From positions 10,232,501 through 10,296,500 of the forward strand of contig OZ018411.1 in assembly GCA_963969595.1 (NCBI GenBank): a stretch of DNA of 64,000 nucleotides. Direction: 5' to 3'. The notes below the pieces were generated by a model. It was not told where the DNA came from. It saw nothing but the letters and a program-made list of their open reading frames with translations, and did not search any database. The position numbers and the translations under genes are program-made. Below, piece by piece: positions 37,764-50,072 of this stretch (position 1 is its first letter; each line of letters starts with the position of its first letter). The DNA is from Neckera pumila (Eukaryota > Streptophyta > Bryopsida > Hypnales > Neckeraceae).

Positions 37764-39264
37764 TACTCCAAGAATAGGCGTAGGGATGAAATCAGATATG
37801 CCGGCGGACATTTCCATGACGTCTATGTCTAATATTGTGACGAATGATGTTCAGAGGAGAATCGGAGAGGGAAGAGAATGACAGATTGCAAGGATTGAAT
37901 GATAGATCAAGATTCTTTGGCATGAATGCATTGTTTTGAATAATGTGGCGACCGAAAGCGCCTACAAAATAATTCTTTCTATGCAACTAAGCCACGCGCA
38001 TTGCTCTCTAACTGGCCATGTTTCTAAGTAATTTGGGGTTCGTGGACATTTTGTGTTGTAATTCATATATGTGATCAATTTATATTTTGTCACAAATTGC
38101 GTTGCGTCAATGGGTTAAGGTTCTTGTAGAATGGTGAACCTCTTCAGTTTATAGAAGTGGAGGAAGGTGACAAGCTAAATGTCTCTCTAAATTCAATCAT
38201 TTGGCAGAAGAAGAAAAATGGAATTTACGAAGTAGATATTTTATATAAGCCAAGTGGAATTAGGATTATCTGGCAAGTGAAATACGCTAGGTTTAACTAA
38301 ACTGCTTAACCCCTAAAAGCCCAAGTGTCCGTTCAACGGACAAATGAGATTTCGGGCAGGTACCTACGAGCTAAAATTTTGTCCTGATCTTTTGAAACTT
38401 TTTTAGAAAATAGAAAAAATGATAAGCTTTGTGGGAGTATATTTTTTTTTCAATTGGTGCCTAGAAAAAAAAGTTATGCCCAAATAAGCTCAAAACAGGG
38501 GAGAGCGGGCAGCAAAAAAATTCTGCAAAAAACAAATTTTTTTTTTTTTGAATTTTTTTTCCCATAGATTATATTTTTGTCTATCTGAAAAGCTTTGATT
38601 CATTTCATTTGGATTTGTTATGAGAAAGTCATGGACATTCTTATTTTTTGGGCAGTTAGAGCATCTTTTTGAAAAAACCCCTTGGAGGACTCATTTTTTA
38701 ATGCAATTTTTTCAAATTTTTCAAATGTTTTTTTTGGCATGGTTTAGTTTACTTGCTAGAACAATCTCACCATTGGAATTAGTGCATTTTAATTCCATCT
38801 AAAATATATGAATATTTTAGATTTTCCTTTTATCTCGTACCTAATTCTATTTAACAATTTATTTAATATTAAAAATTAAGTTTTTTTGAATTTTTTTTTT
38901 TCCCTCTAGATCCTCAACTCAATTTTCTATTATAAAGACTTGAAGCTCAAAAACTCTGTAGTGCAAAAATTTTAAGCTAAAAATGTTCAAAGTCCAAAAA
39001 TCCAATCCCACAATGTGCTGAAAACCTTGTTTTTTTCACTTTAAACGTAAAATTCTTGCAATCTATGCGGTCAAAAATTCTGAAATTTTTTCCACACATT
39101 CTTATATTAGTTAGGTGTAAGATCATATGGTTATATGTGCAAAAAAAGCATTTTTAATTTTTTCTTCACTCTTTGCTAAAAAATGGCAGTTTTTGGTGTT
39201 TTTTGGCAGAAAAAAGGCCTTGGGCCTTTAGGGGTTAAAAAGGTTGAGTGCAGCTGTAGAATTG
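37764..39264 (+). repeat. segmental duplication, copy 2, with TTAA-element insertion
   Basis: Corresponds to copy 1 at 33507-34345 with one ~265-bp deletion and a 925-bp insertion exactly at the TTAA. Flanks outside the two copies differ, and copies do not end TG...CA, so this is a duplicated segment and not a pair of LTRs. Confidence 0.88.
38310..39234 (+). mobile_element. TTAA-flanked TIR element (piggyBac-like, non-autonomous), 925 bp
   Basis: Ends are CCCCTAAAAGCCCAAG and, reverse-complemented, CCCCTAAAGGCCCAAGG. TTAA lies at 38306-38309 and 39235-39238. The paralogous segment at 34316 has a single TTAA and no element, so the insertion and a 4-bp TTAA target duplication are proven within the window. 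No transposase is encoded. TTAA duplication and CCC-starting ends fit piggyBac; Sola3 also uses TTAA. Confidence 0.85.
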
Positions 39265-39717
39265 TAGTAATCATCATGGCAAATGTCAAACCTTCTTCGA
39301 TATACGGATTACAAGTATTCCATCTTTCAAAACGAATTCAAGGTTTGTTCACAGGAACTCATGTCATGGACGAACAAGTGTTCACAACATTCGTTGTGAG
39401 ACAGAGAGCTTTGAATGTTCAGAGATTCTGTCTCCAGCTTCCTACAGATGTTATCAAACATTCTTTAGTGCGGCTTCCTCTAGTGCGGAAGAGAAATAGA
39501 AGACTGTGAAGCTGCAATAGATTTTTTTATGGGTCTGCCTATCCTGGCCTTGTCTTCACAAGTAGTTAACTACCAGGTTTGCATTGTGGCAATTGTGGAA
39601 TTCAAAAAATATTCTATCAACAGGATTGTTTGAGAGTGAATCCTGGGAAAGCTGATTAACAGGTGGAGTGAGATTTTGCAATGCAGGAAAACATTCCAAT
39701 TAGGAGGATTATAGTTT

Positions 39718-39892
39718 CACTATAAGAAACCCATGTTTTTCGTGACGGATTTTTCTAGATGTTCACCTGCTTTCATGTTAATAATAATGTCAAATGTAAC
39801 ATCAAATTGTTTTATTTGACGTTATTATTAACATAAAAACAGGTGGATGTCTAGAAAAATCCGTCAGAAAAAACATGGGTTTTTTATTAGTG
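39718..39892. mobile_element. palindromic CACTA MITE, 175 bp, TSD TTT
   Basis: Starts CACTATAAGAAACCCATG and ends CATGGGTTTTTTATTAGTG. The arms pair for some 80 bases with few mismatches, leaving a short centre, so the element can fold into a long hairpin. TTT borders both ends. Confidence 0.85.
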
Positions 39893-40077
39893 TTTTGGCA
39901 TTTCAAAGCTTTGGGGTGGTCTATATATGGTGAGTTGAGCACCTCACCTCTGCACATCTTGGCCCTTTTAAGCAACTATCTATCCAGATATTATTCTAAC
40001 CTCGGCCAAAAGTAGTGATGTAATCCGTGGAAAAGTAGTGATGTAATCCGTGGTATTGTTAGTGATAAGTCACTCAT

Positions 40078-40272
40078 GTACCCTGAATAGGGGTATTAAG
40101 GGGACTAACAAATTGAAGGGACTTATCCTCAAAACTTGTAGATGTTTGAAACATGATATACAGTCCCTGCACACTTCAATAACTATTGATGTACAGTAAA
40201 TGAAGAAATTTATATAGTGTAAGTTGTCGATTAATTAGTATGGGTCCCCTTAATACCCCCTTTTCAGTGTAC
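40078..40272. mobile_element. short TIR element (MITE)
   Basis: Left GTACCCTGAATAGGGGTATT and reverse-complemented right GTACACTGAAAAGGGGGTAT continue through TAAGGGGAC as ~30-bp inverted repeats, 195 bp apart end to end. Target duplication is unclear. Confidence 0.55.
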
Positions 40273-40857
40273 TTAAGTTTAGCTTGATGTGTTTGAACCT
40301 TTTTTTCAAGCTCTGAACAGATATATCACCCAAAGGACCTGCAAATGGTGATTGAATCAGGTGGACCTATGAATGAATGCCTGTACACGAAGACTTTATC
40401 TCTGACATTGTACTTTTTGCATTCGCCATAATAGTAATGTGTGTCCATCACTGATGTTGGGATATATTGGGCAAGCTGCTTACTTGACCAAGCTAGAATC
40501 GAAATGATGTGTCAGAAAGCTTCTATAAGTCGATTCCAAGTAACCTCAATTCATATCACTAGTTACGTTTGTGCGATTGAGTTCATGCATGGCCTGTTCA
40601 TTTCATTTTGGGATAATTACTAGTGAAGATTTCATATATTGATCATAAGCACTAGATTGTATATTTAGTATCAAAATGGACAAGAGAGAGTCCTCCCAAT
40701 GGCCAATAGGATTGACAAGTTTAGACTCTTTATGTCAATGTGAAGAGCCTATCTTCTGGCCTGTTCTAGTAATCGCATCACTGGCAGCCATAGTGGGTAT
40801 GTCAAGCTGTCATTTCAGCGATTTTTTCAATCATCAAGCAATGCGTATCACTTTGTT

Positions 40858-41066
40858 CACTATAAGAAACCCATTTTGTTTAGGATGTTTTCACTATTTT
40901 TTGGAACGCATTTTTGTGGACATTAAATAAAACAACCCATGTTTTCAAGATATTTTATTGAACATCATTGTTCACATAAAACCATGGGTTGTTTTAATTA
41001 ATGTCCACAAAAATGTGTTCCAAAAAATAGTGAAAACATTCTAAAAGACATGGATTTCTTATAGTG
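40858..41066. mobile_element. CACTA MITE, 209 bp, TSD GTT, inside the KUP pseudogene
   Basis: Begins CACTATAAGAAACCCATTTT and ends ATGGATTTCTTATAGTG; long complementary arms meet near the centre. GTT is duplicated on both sides (40855-40857, 41067-41069). Removing it with one GTT restores the transporter frame from SIIKQC to CFPRV. Confidence 0.92.
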
Positions 41067-41861
41067 GTTGTTTTCCAAGAGTCAAAGTAATCCATACATC
41101 AGAGGAAAATCCATGACCAGAAATCAACATTCCTGAAATCAGCTGGATTCTGTTCGTCTTGTTTATGACTGTAACAATTGGCTTTAGGAATACTATCACT
41201 ATTGGAAATGCATATGGTATGTACATGCACTTTCTAAAGTTCAACCAGACATATCCTTAGAACTACTATTTTCCTGCAATACCAGTTGCTGTTGGTTGGT
41301 CATTTTCGAAAACCTCTTAACTATCTAATAGAATACCAGGTAATAACAGGGGTTGAGTTGGCTAAACTTTTGAGTTGCATGTCTGGGTTGAGTGAGTGAG
41401 TTATAGCTTGGGGATGATTTTAATTGCGTAATAGCACTATGGTATCTATCCCTGAAACGTTTTTTTTTTCTTTCATTTCTAATTGTTTTGTCCAGGGGAG
41501 CCAACAAGTTGATTTTGTTGCAGGTCTTGCAGTAATAATAGTAATGCTTGTGACAACATTTCTCAAGGCTTTGGTAATATTGATCGTGTGGGGACGACAC
41601 CTAATTGAAGCTCTGGGTTTCCTACTAATGTTTGGGTCTCTTGAGGCACTCTTCATCTCTGCCTCTTTCATGAAATTTTTTTCCACAAGGAGGGTGGGTT
41701 CCGTTGGTGGTGACTCTGTTTTCATGATCGTCGTGTATATATGGAATTATGAAACTTCCAAAAAATACGAGGCCATGGACACCAGAATGAACTGGGAATT
41801 GATGATGTCCATGAATGCTCTTGACGAAAACGTTCTTGTCCCCGGTATTGGCCTTTACTAC

Positions 41862-41985
41862 CACTATAAAAAACTCATGCTTTTTAGGATGTTTTCACTA
41901 TTTTTTGGAACACATTTTTGTGGACATTACAGTTGACAACCTATGCTTTTATGGCAACAATAATATTCAATAAAACATCTTGAAG
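41862..41985. mobile_element. truncated CACTA MITE copy
   Basis: Starts CACTATAAAAAACTCATGC and matches the left half of the 40858 element (TTTCACTATTTTTTGGAACA, TTTTTGTGGACATTA) but has no right terminus. It interrupts the transporter pseudogene right after VPGIGL. Confidence 0.7.
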
Positions 41986-42803
41986 TAATTTACATGGCGC
42001 ATCTTTGTGGGATCCTTGTGGGACTCTGTCCAATGAACGGATACGGCAACTCTTTGTTGACACCCTTCTATGAGGTCTTCTCAAATTCTTTAGTCTGAAA
42101 TCGTTTTAAAATTTAGTTTCTGTTAGTCTATCGTTTTTTGCTGACAAGTTTACTGTTCGCTACGGATACAAAGACATACACAAAGCCGATGTGAGGTTTG
42201 AGTCCTGAGATACTCTTAGCAGATCTACGTGCCTTCATCTGGACAGAAGACGATGAAGAAGCATTCATTGCCGAGAGTGACGGAGGCCAATGCGGAAACG
42301 AGACCATCAATATCAACCCTTCTCTCAAGGAGCTCAGTTCATCCTGTGGAAATTGACTCGGATATTGAAATGAGGGATCTGAAGGGGAAAAGAAGACCTC
42401 TTGTTGAAGGCTCTGGGGTATCGTCTTCTATTTCCCTACCCGCGATTGTATTCGATTGATGATTTCCAGCTTTTGATCCTGAAAACACGCTAGCTCACAA
42501 AAAAATTGGATTTACGTGAAAACTGGAGTTTCCGTCCACTGCAAATCGTGGCACTGCTTCAAGCATTGTTTTGTTTTTGTTTATGATGATTGAAGGACAA
42601 TAGCAGTGAGCACCCTTCACACTCAAGCTTGTCAGGCTTTTTTCCAGACAGGTCCAACTCATTGTGTGAAGTAAATTGCTCTCATGGAGGGAAGAGGCTC
42701 CCCCACCGGTATAAAATATAATTAATTTATTTCGGCATTGTACATGGGACTCAGGGTTCAGTTACCCCAGCAGTTACAGATCAGAAAGTCTACCTTTCTT
42801 TAA

Positions 42804-43441
42804 CCCCTAAATGCCCGAGGCACCAAAATCTGGTTTTTGCAAAACTTTGAAGTTAAATAAAACCTAATCAAGTTGCTATTTTTAGTAGTTCATATTTTTA
42901 GAAAGTTCTTCTTGAAGTCTAGTTTTAGCACCAAAAGTCCGATTTTGAAAATAAATGATGGTGATTTTTCTATTCAAGTTTTTGTTCAAGGGTACTCATT
43001 GCAATCTTGACTTCCCGTAGTATTGAGAGCTCTTGGAAATGAGCCTCAAATACACTAGATCTTGGAGAAAAAATCACATTTAAAATTCATTTAAAAAAAT
43101 TGTAGAGTAGATTTTAAGAAGCCATAAATTGATCAAGGTTATACAAGTTAGGCCCTTTAACCTCAAATTTTTTTGGTCACCAACTTTTTAGACTTGATTT
43201 TGTGTAAAGAAGATTGAAAGATTTTTACAATTTTAGCACCCTCATGGTCAAACATTATAATCTTTCACTTCATAAGTGATATTTTTGTGTTTTCTTTTCC
43301 TATGAGATCTCTAACATGTCTAGTTTGAATTTGTATGGTTACAATTCAAAAAAAATTGATACAACTTACCAAAATGTTGGCATTTTGTTCAATTTAGAGC
43401 AAATTCCAGGAAGCCCAAAACAGGCCTTGGGCATTTAGGGG
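42804..43441. mobile_element. TTAA-flanked TIR element (piggyBac-like), 638 bp
   Basis: Ends CCCCTAAATGCCCGAGG and (reverse complement) CCCCTAAATGCCCAAGG differ at one of 17 positions. TTAA at 42800-42803 and 43442-43445. The interior is shorter and largely unlike the 925-bp members, so this is a second subfamily sharing termini. Confidence 0.8.
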
Positions 43442-43897
43442 TTAATGTCTGCTATAGAAACATCTGCATAGATTGTAATTTACAAAAGCTTTGAAGCATA
43501 AACTGTAATTTAAGTAGCTCTTTGGTCTTTTACTCTGAAACCAAACAATTGGAACCATTACTGTTTACTCCCATGCCACCTATTCTATCACCGTTCATTG
43601 GCCGGGTGCTATGATTGCATATCGCGAATGATTTGGCAATACTTGGCAAATCCTTATGATGAGATCAATCATATGGCTGGAAACAGCGGTTCGTATCGAA
43701 GGAGCCAGTACCACTACAGAAAAAACAAAGAAATTTGGCCAATGCGCATAATGTGGTCCCTTTAAAGAGCATGGTCCACATTCATAATACACTCAATGTC
43801 TCTAATTGCATTCTACAATTGAACATTCTGTAAATGATTTCCCTTTGTGATTGACAAATAAGTGCCTACGAGTAGTCCTACAAATAAGTTCTACTCT

Positions 43898-44098
43898 GAA
43901 AACCGTAACTAATTCCACCAAGGTCCAAAAAATATGAAACAACTTGGGTTAGAAGCATATTCCTCTTGCCATTGCAAACAAATTTTGAGGAGACGAGCAT
44001 CCCATTGAAAATCGTTACTAATTCCAACAAGGTCCAAAAAATATGAAGAAATTTGGGTTAGAAACATATTCCTCTTAGCAAATTTTGAGGGGACGAGC
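43898..44098 (+). repeat. 109-bp direct duplication
   Basis: Two copies starting GAAAACCGTAACTAATTCCA and GAAAATCGTTACTAATTCCA end at GAGGGGACGAGC-like sequence; copy 2 has lost a few bases. It lies downstream of the CCDC61 stop. Confidence 0.8.
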
Positions 44099-44377
44099 TC
44101 ACCAAAAGGGGACCAGCGCTTAGCAGGTCGCTTGACGTACACACGCTCTAGTTATCCAGTGCAAACTCGGCGCCTCCTCTAGGAAGTAGGCAATGACTGC
44201 AGACGAATTGAATCAACAGAGTGCTAGTACAATATTGATTCGAATAATGAAAGGATATCGATGACTGTATGCTCAATAACCTATAGACCTTGTTGCAAAT
44301 GACAATTCCTCTCCTCACTTCTTGGTTCACTTGCAGGCATGAATAAATTCTGTAATTGGAAACTCTCCCACAGCATT

Positions 44378-47300
44378 CTATTTTTGGACTGTTCTGGCTT
44401 TCGCAGTCCTAATAAAATTCTTGAGAGCATAGAGTCTGGAGTCAATGTCCCTAACTTCCTGGTCATCATCATAGGGTCTCTCCAGCATGACATCAAACCT
44501 TCCTGTTGCATACAACCATGCATCATAAAGATGATTACAAGATGATCACAAACTCACGAGGTATATAACACATGGATGCTGAAACATGTTACTTGGCGTC
44601 ATTTAAGCCAATTGTAAAAATTTCACCACTCTAATAATGCTACCCACGCTACATGTCAACCAAACCCTTGATTGGATGATAATGAAAAGTGTAGCCAATA
44701 GATAGGATTTTTCAGTACGGTTGCTAACACTATTAGGTGACCTGTAACTAATAGCATGGAGTAGCTTCCTCCTGTAGAATAATAGATGAAAGATGAAAGA
44801 TGAAAGCTGGGTATGTCAGTTTTATCACCTGATTTGTCTATGGAAGACGAATCACCGTGGAAGTCCTTCAAACTACCACTTGTGCCACGCGACTCAGAAT
44901 AACTAATGTCAAAACCTTCCATCCTTGCATATCTTCAAATATGATTGAACAATTAGTCTGAGCCTCACGTCCCTTATATGACGTCTATTTGATTCGTATG
45001 GGTAAATTTAACTGATAAAGAAATATCTTCACGTGAAATCACATAATGACAGCAATCAACAAGACATACTTGTGGAGTTTTGCTTTTACGTCTCTCAAAA
45101 CGGTGCCTGGAGAGCTGGCCCTTGAACCACGCCTTGAACCAAGATGTTCCACTACCTGCAAACAACCATTTTTCGGTCAACAAAGGAATGCATTCGGTGT
45201 TCCACAGAGACCATGTCTAGAGTTAACGATTAGAGACTACATTGGCATCACGTTAGTCGTTGAGACCGAAAGGGTGTACATTGAAGAAGTTGGTGGTTAC
45301 TGAATTTTTTTAATGTACCCTCTACATAGTACAAACTTGTCAATTATCTACTAATCTCTTACTGGCTCACGCTCATCATCGGTAGTGAAGCATCGCGGAG
45401 TTGATGCCGACCCCGACCCCTTACTGACAAGTCCTCGCATTGGCTGGAGTCCAATATTCCTATTCCTGCAAAGGTTCTGAACGTAATAAGCAAGAGATCT
45501 TAAGAAGAAATACCGCAAAAACATAATTCATAAGTAAATACGTTCCTGGAATAAACATACCAAACAGGCGACGGACTGATGTTCTCTCGCGCATAACGGT
45601 GGCTCTCCCGGGATGTTTTGCTCCTTCCTGATTTCGAGCTCGTCTGAGTCTGGGGCACCAATTGTAACGAATCAGAGAAGCACCTGAAAGGGCAGTTAAG
45701 CTCAACAAGGATAAAACACGCTAAAATCTGATATACGGTACTTAGAATTAAAGGAAGACTGAAGTACCTCAACAGGAGATGCAGTTCTGTTTGAGGCACT
45801 CAATGGCTCAAGACCATGGCGAGCACTCTTTGTCAACACCGAGCGTTGTCTCCCAATTCCAGAAATCTCTCTGCTCACAAGTATGAATATTCCTTCTTAG
45901 TTATCAGGAGAGTTGCACGGTTTAAATGCTAATCTGAGAGATTGATTTTCACATTAATGTTGCATCCACGAGGTTTGATAGAAGGCATATGCTATGACCT
46001 CACACCTGACAAGAGAGAGAAAATATGAAACTCAACTGCCAAGGAACACTTCTAGATACTCACCTGGCATATGGACTTTCTGATCTTGCTGACGATGGCC
46101 GGGAATATATTTCACGAATGGGCCTCCGCTCTCCAGGAGAACATCCTCTGACATTGGTCTCTCGAGACTGAGTGCGGGAGTTTCTAAAAGAAGGGCAAGA
46201 GGATGGTCGGGAGGATGGTCGGGAGCCTGCAAAATTAATCATTTAATATAGGGTGTTACCACACTATACAGAGGCAGGCAGTAATGACTATTGCCGGGTC
46301 TAGTGCACATGGCATGAATGATAAACACAGTGCTTCCTTCTTCCCCATTTAATGTACTTCCAAACAATAGTGCTCAGAAGAACACTTGCTTCTTCATTGC
46401 CATGTCATCTTTCATGTGGTACATTGCAAGCCTGACGCATGAAAAATGAAAAAAAAGAACTAAATCTCTTTTGCCAATCCTTTATTAAGATAGATACTTG
46501 CTCAAATAGATCGGTGACATGATTCCTCTAGTTTCTCTCTAGTGTAATAAGCCTCTTAATCGTGAAGTTGGTCCCCGGTTCTACATGTTATAATTAATAT
46601 GCAGTCGTCAACTTAGTCCATGGGAAGCTGGGGTGACGGCATATTCTAGACAGTACTGTCAATATTTCCATGGCTGCACGTCAATTATTGGGCAAACTGA
46701 AGGTTCTGCTTACCAGGGGGAATTTTCCGCCGATTTCCTGCTGGCGTAGCTGTACGACTTGACATAGGAGATGGTCTTCGGTGACCATTAGGAATTCCAC
46801 CACCCGCTCTGGTCGATGGTACTGAAAAAGTGTCCCTGACAGACCATTGAAATCATTAAACGCTGATATCTACCTTGAAAGAGAATCACCATGTCGTACT
46901 TTCTACGATTGCAGAGCATCGAAGGTTCCCTCTTATGAAGAAAAAGCTAGTAAAACTACACACTAAGTCGGTGACTTGTCAAAAATGAACCTGGGTCTTG
47001 TGCGAGATGGAGGCAGATCTCTGGACCCTTGAATCTTCAATCTGCATTCAAGCAGATAAGATTACAAAACATGGACAGCGTATACATATTAACCACTGAT
47101 GACCTGCAATATTACATAGACTTAGCTATGTTGACACTCATGCTCTGTCCTTAAATAGCAAATAATATGAACAAAGTCCAGATTAATTCAGCGCTCATGC
47201 TGAAGAACATGTACCTCCTTTTCAAAATGTCAAGTTCACTTTCTGACTCTCGTACCTTCATCCATAACTTTTTCTCTGAATCTCGTAGATTCCTTACCTG

Positions 47301-50072
47301 GGCAACCAACGTTCCTGGGAGATGCGACAAAACAATTTCTTCTATGGAACCAAGAGAGAGTATTATGACCACATGCATGTCAAATTTGCGTGAATCTAGG
47401 CATACCACCTCATTTCGAAGATTTGCAAAGACGACAGATCATGCATCCAATGCCATTACCTGTTCAGTAAGGGCGGTATTGTCTCTTGCTAACCGAGTGA
47501 CCGCTTTCCGATGCACGTTGCGCTCACTTCGTACGTCCTCCTACACCTCCACAGAACAGTAACATCACAGAAGAATTCATATTGACTCACTAAAACTGGC
47601 TCAACATGATTCGGGAAGCAGACACTAAATGAGAATTTTTATCAGAACATGACGGAAAAAATTTAGGTTAGGTCAGCACATCATCAGAAATGATGGCGTA
47701 ATACCTACACGTCTTCACAGACGGTGAAAATTAACTAACCTTGATCATCTACGGGCTTAGCAGCTCCAAAGGGCAGCCAGTACTTTCAGTACGAACGCAC
47801 AGAGAGATAACTGACCTGTGAAAAGCATAAACACAAAATGACAATGTGTGTAATTCAAACAAAGTGCCGATAACCCTCCATTTTAGCGCAAGTCACACTA
47901 CTCGAGAATGAACAAGCTTATTCCCATCATTGCAAGTGCTGAGAATATAGTAGGGTCTGCAGGTTTCTAACCTGTATTTGATCCAGCCTTGCGCGCAACA
48001 TTTGTGTTTCCTTTTTCATGTCTTTCTGCAGTCGATGCCTCTCTTTGAGTACGATGAACCCAACTCATTATCGTCAATGAATCAAAGAAATAATAACACA
48101 ATGGTTCAACAGACGTCTATTGAGAAAGCAAGTTCCGTAATATCCTCTAGTTTTCCTGACGACAGCTCAATATTTTTTATCCTTCAAAATGCGGTTAACC
48201 GACCAACCTTAGCTTCGATTCTTGAAAATAGGAGATCGCACTTCTTTTGAGTGAGGGCAACTTCTTTCTGGAGCTTGGTTCGCTCTTCATCACCCTCTCT
48301 GCTCGAATAACAAAGAAGTAACAAACAATCCGGGCAATCGTGAGAAATAAGCAAGTGTGAAAAGAGGAATTCTCAAGCCGCGATACTTAGGAGAGGAACA
48401 AGACCGTCCTTAAAAATTACTGGAGTGATGAAACTGATGAACATTCCTAGGAAATCACATATCAACCTTGAAACGCAAAGTGCAGGACCATTAGACATCG
48501 TCCATTATCCACCGATGTACCTTCGGTCGGTTTGCGTGCCATAGCCGAACATCCTGTATGAGTCTTCCATGCAAGAAAGCTGCAAGGAAGACACCAAGGA
48601 AGACACTTAGGAAATTTGATACGGCACCTGGAAACTTTCAAAGATAAAGCACTACAGCAGAAATCCACATGTAAACAATAAAAAGCTTCACCTGAGCTGT
48701 GAGCAGAGAATTTTCCTCCCTGAGCCTCCTAATCTCAGCACAGTCAGGATCGGTGCGAATGGAATCATCGTCATCAAGCAATACATGACGATTCTGGTCC
48801 ATCCTCTTTTGTAGCTGAGCCTTAACTTCTTCCAGTTCATCCCGCAGACGACGAATGGTGCGTTTCAATGCCTCTGGCTCGGGATTATCCTCGTGCAATA
48901 AAGGCAGGGGGTAATGCACTCTGCATAAAAGAAATTGAAATTGATCGACTCAGTGCCGAAATGGTCAAAAGAAGGAATCCTTTGAAATATATTATAAGGC
49001 TTCAAGGAAGGTACCAAATATACCAAAGAAGGAACCACATCCTACATTTAACAATGGTAAAGATATGATTTGGAAGTTATAATATTTGGCTATGTGCATA
49101 CAAAGTGGACTTCCTATTTTCACTATCAAAACTGCAGGTGTGATGTGAATCCTACACCATTGTGGTAAGCAAAGCAATCGCAATTTAGATTTAAGAATGC
49201 AGAAATGAAGGATACCTATCAAACTCCCCAGTGTAGGTGAGGATGAGATATCGTTTATTGCTTGTCGCGCTTCGGAGGGCTTGGCATCCCATATCACGCA
49301 ACTTCCTGCTTCATATCCCCAGAGGCTCGTCTCAGTTGGACGAGCTGAATACGGACAAATATAAGCATTATGGAAAGAAGGGTCCTCCCTGTACATTTCA
49401 AGGCAATGGCGTGGAATTGCAAGCGCATGTTTTATATCTAATGAGCTAAAATTATTGTTCTCAAGAAATGCACCAAAAAGGAATAAGAGTAATAAGCCTT
49501 ATTTTGGGTATTTTCAACCCAATCGAATCTCTTCAGAATATTGTAAAGAGGATCATTTGGCTTCCACAACGAGAAAGTGGGCACCCCGTTTCAGTCTCTA
49601 TCATCAGCTCTGAGTAAATTTGCAACTCTTAAGATGAAATGTCTCACCTATTCTTCAGCAGTTCAAAGTCTTGGTAAGTTAACAGGTCCACAAACACGGA
49701 GTCTGATTCCTGTAATATAGCAGACCGGAGCATCTTTACGAACACAGAGAATTTCTTAAAGTTTCCTGTCTTTTGAGTGATCTCTTCAATGTCTGCACAA
49801 TCGCAGGCAACAACCATACAACAACCAATCTGCTCATGATTCTGTGTGCAAAGTGGATTCACAATAAAGGGGAATAAAGGAATTCTTACAAGGGTTTGAG
49901 CTGAGAACTTACATCTCGCCGTGAAGTCCCCACGCCACCGGGAACCATCGGATTTGTGCTCCGCCTCCACACACAGAGTATCCCCCGGAGCCAAAGACAC
50001 AGTCAGCAAATACTGAACATTTTGAAAGACAAGCTCCACCACCTGCTCGAACTCCGACCCGAGGTTGCTCAT
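44378..50072 (-). CDS. CCDC61: CCDC61/VFL3 centriole and basal-body protein
   Basis: Eighteen minus-strand exons keep phase: 50072-49913, 49792-49648, 49305-49216, 48920-48692, 48579-48521, 48298-48208, 48040-47972, 47540-47460, 47297-47215, 47041-46991, 46835-46714, 46226-46064, 45870-45768, 45649-45561, 45465-45363, 45155-45070, 44932-44829 and 44502-44378; 650 aa. The N-terminal head (residues 1-140) has the CCDC61 blocks RWRGDF, IEEITQKTGNFKKFSVFVKM, VDLLTYQDFELLKNRK, SNKRYLILTYTGEFDR and VHYPLPL. Residues ~145-335 form a long coiled coil, 340-540 are basic and Ser/Arg/Pro-rich, and the end has VLRDVKAKLHKY and DIDSRLYALKNFI, the conserved C-terminal helix. CCDC61, related to SAS-6/XRCC4, positions basal bodies; its Chlamydomonas counterpart is VFL3. 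In a moss it would act in sperm. Exons 7 and 14 have alternative in-phase acceptors. Confidence 0.93.

Larger units (their letters stand above)
40738..42459 (+). pseudogene. HAK/KUP/KT potassium transporter pseudogene
   Basis: Conserved transporter blocks appear in order: EEPIFWPVLVIASLAAIVG (40738 on), IFSIIKQC, CFPRVKVIHTS, PEISWILFVLFMTVTIGFRN, GNAYG, then after an intron (41217-41523) IVMLVTTFLKALVIL, ALGFLLMFGSLEALFISA, VFMIVVYIWNYETSKKYE and VPGIGL, and finally RYGYKDIHKADVRFE near 42160 with an acidic C-terminus. Intact members import K+ across plasma or vacuolar membranes. This copy is broken by a one-base insertion near 40798, a CACTA MITE at 40858, a TGA in the stretch after HTS, a truncated MITE at 41862, and a frameshift after RFE; the N-terminal half is missing. 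It is clearly non-functional. Confidence 0.92.

Noticed and set aside
33507..39264. LTR retrotransposon with two long terminal repeats
   Set aside because: Repeat copies lack TG...CA ends, no primer-binding site or polypurine tract is seen, and the inside holds an F-box remnant and a CACTA element, not gag-pol.
47167..47562. 131-codon plus-strand frame
   Set aside because: It is antisense to CCDC61 coiled-coil exons 8 and 9 and the intron between, which are in phase with the rest of that gene.
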